Below, piece by piece: positions 6,088-6,341 of a DNA stretch of 6,341 nucleotides. Origin of the DNA: Thermoplasmata archaeon (GTDB lineage Archaea; Thermoplasmatota; Thermoplasmata; Thermoplasmatales; Thermoplasmataceae); assembly GCA_021845325.1 (NCBI GenBank), contig JAKBRR010000107.1:1-6341 (forward strand), read 5' to 3'. The first letter of the stretch is position 1. Every line of letters starts with the position of its first letter. The notes beneath the pieces are model-generated. The model made no database searches, was not told the DNA's origin, and saw nothing but the letters and a program-made list of their open reading frames with translations. Made by a program: the position numbers and the translations under genes.

Positions 6088-6110
6088 GTTATCTATAGAT
6101 ATCCATATAC

Positions 6111-6305
6111 ATGGTGAGAAGACTGGAATTGAACAACGGTAATCTTATCTTGAATGAGGATGAGATAGAAGGGTTTCTGGAGAGAACAGTGACGCCAATA
6201 GGTACTTCAGGGAAGGCAGATATTCCCAGAAGATACATAGGAAGAAGGGTTTATGTGATAATCACAAAAAATCCTGGAACTGTTCAGGAAAAGGGTAAAA
6301 AATAA
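6111..6305 (+). CDS. DUF2080-type transposase-associated small protein
   Basis: This intact 64-residue protein begins MVRRLELNNGNLI. Residues 25-52, with VTPIGTSGKADIPRRYIGR (27-45) followed by VYVII, match the pattern of DUF2080 proteins (VxPxGNSAxIxxPKxxIGKxV), small archaeal proteins found inside insertion sequences. The pattern also resembles AbrB/SpoVT-type DNA-binding swapped hairpins, so a role in binding DNA or controlling the transposase is plausible but unproven. A lysine-rich tail (EKGKK) ends the protein. The ATG lies about 27 bases from the TATA-like box with no Shine-Dalgarno, fitting a leaderless transcript. It diverges from the frameshifted transposase and lies wholly within the element, its stop overlapping the right inverted repeat. 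Confidence 0.8.
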   Translation: MVRRLELNNGNLILNEDEIEGFLERTVTPIGTSGKADIPRRYIGRRVYVIITKNPGTVQEKGKK

Positions 6306-6318
6306 TTGCGTCCCACAC
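6304..6318 (-). repeat. Right terminal inverted repeat
   Basis: AATTGCGTCCCACAC reads GTGTGGGACGCAATT on the minus strand and matches the left end at 5014-5028 in 14 of 15 bases. The small gene's TAA stop overlaps its inner two bases. Confidence 0.85.
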
Positions 6319-6341
6319 CCTATTTAATGTTAAATTCTCAA

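Larger units (their letters stand above)
5012..6320. mobile_element. IS element with IS4-type transposase and DUF2080-type partner
   Basis: The element is bounded by imperfect inverted repeats at 5014-5028 and 6304-6318 and is about 1.31 kb. It carries a minus-strand DDE transposase ending one base before the left repeat and a divergent plus-strand small gene whose stop overlaps the right repeat. This packing, with no spare sequence, is typical of a complete insertion sequence. No clear target duplication is visible flanking the ends. The transposase is frameshifted, so this copy is probably not autonomous. Its exact IS family needs a database comparison. Confidence 0.8.

Noticed and set aside
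6111..6305. Free-standing AbrB-type antitoxin with a toxin partner
   Set aside because: The gene lies inside the IS inverted repeats next to a transposase and no toxin-like gene adjoins it. A DUF2080-type transposon protein fits better.
1..6341. CRISPR array, tRNA, rRNA, riboswitch or replication origin
   Set aside because: No regularly spaced identical repeats with unique spacers, no cloverleaf or rRNA-like sequence and no iteron cluster other than the IS21 end repeats were seen on either strand.

Overview
The window looks like accessory chromosome from an archaeon, most likely of the Thermoplasmatales type (Ferroplasma / Thermoplasma / Cuniculiplasma relatives). This placement is inference. 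It rests on A/T-rich boxes about 25 bases upstream of start codons with little or no leader, a small DUF2080-type transposon protein (an archaeal family), and the mix of insertion-sequence (IS) families. No rRNA, tRNA or housekeeping gene is present to confirm it.

Layout, left to right. (1) Bases 1-348 hold the 5' end of an IS3-like element pointing left: its OrfA runs off the window at an A-rich frameshift-type stretch. (2) Bases 356-688 hold the 3' third of an IS1634-like transposase (plus strand), cut off at its 5' side by the IS3-like element. (3) Bases 723-3163 hold the only apparently intact metabolic genes, a two-gene minus-strand operon. An MFS sugar-porter-type transporter is followed, with a 4-base ATGA overlap, by a zinc-dependent medium-chain dehydrogenase. 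A perfect 19-bp palindrome next to a TATA-like box lies upstream. (4) Bases 3276-3570 are the decayed 3' end of an IS256-type element on the minus strand. (5) Bases 3643-4360 are the 5' part of another IS1634-like transposase (plus strand), with a frameshift, a nonsense codon and a missing 3' part. (6) Bases 4361-4930 are an internally deleted IS21-type element with its istA 5' end and 24-bp phased end repeats. (7) Bases 4931-5011 are unassigned. (8) Bases 5012-6320 are an IS with 15-bp inverted ends (one mismatch), carrying a frameshifted IS4-type DDE transposase and, divergently, an intact DUF2080-type small protein.

The operon plausibly imports a sugar, polyol or related compound and oxidises it with NAD+. 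The substrate cannot be read from sequence. It sits between two same-strand IS1634-like remnants, which suggests IS-mediated arrival or rearrangement. Two 60-base samples show a composition contrast: 23 G/C at 1321-1380 (dehydrogenase) and 31 G/C at 3961-4020 (IS1634-like).

I found no convincing new defence, toxin or mobile-genetic system. The main points of interest are the layered IS structure, the operator-like palindrome, the phased IS21 end repeats and the shared divergent promoter of the DUF2080 element.
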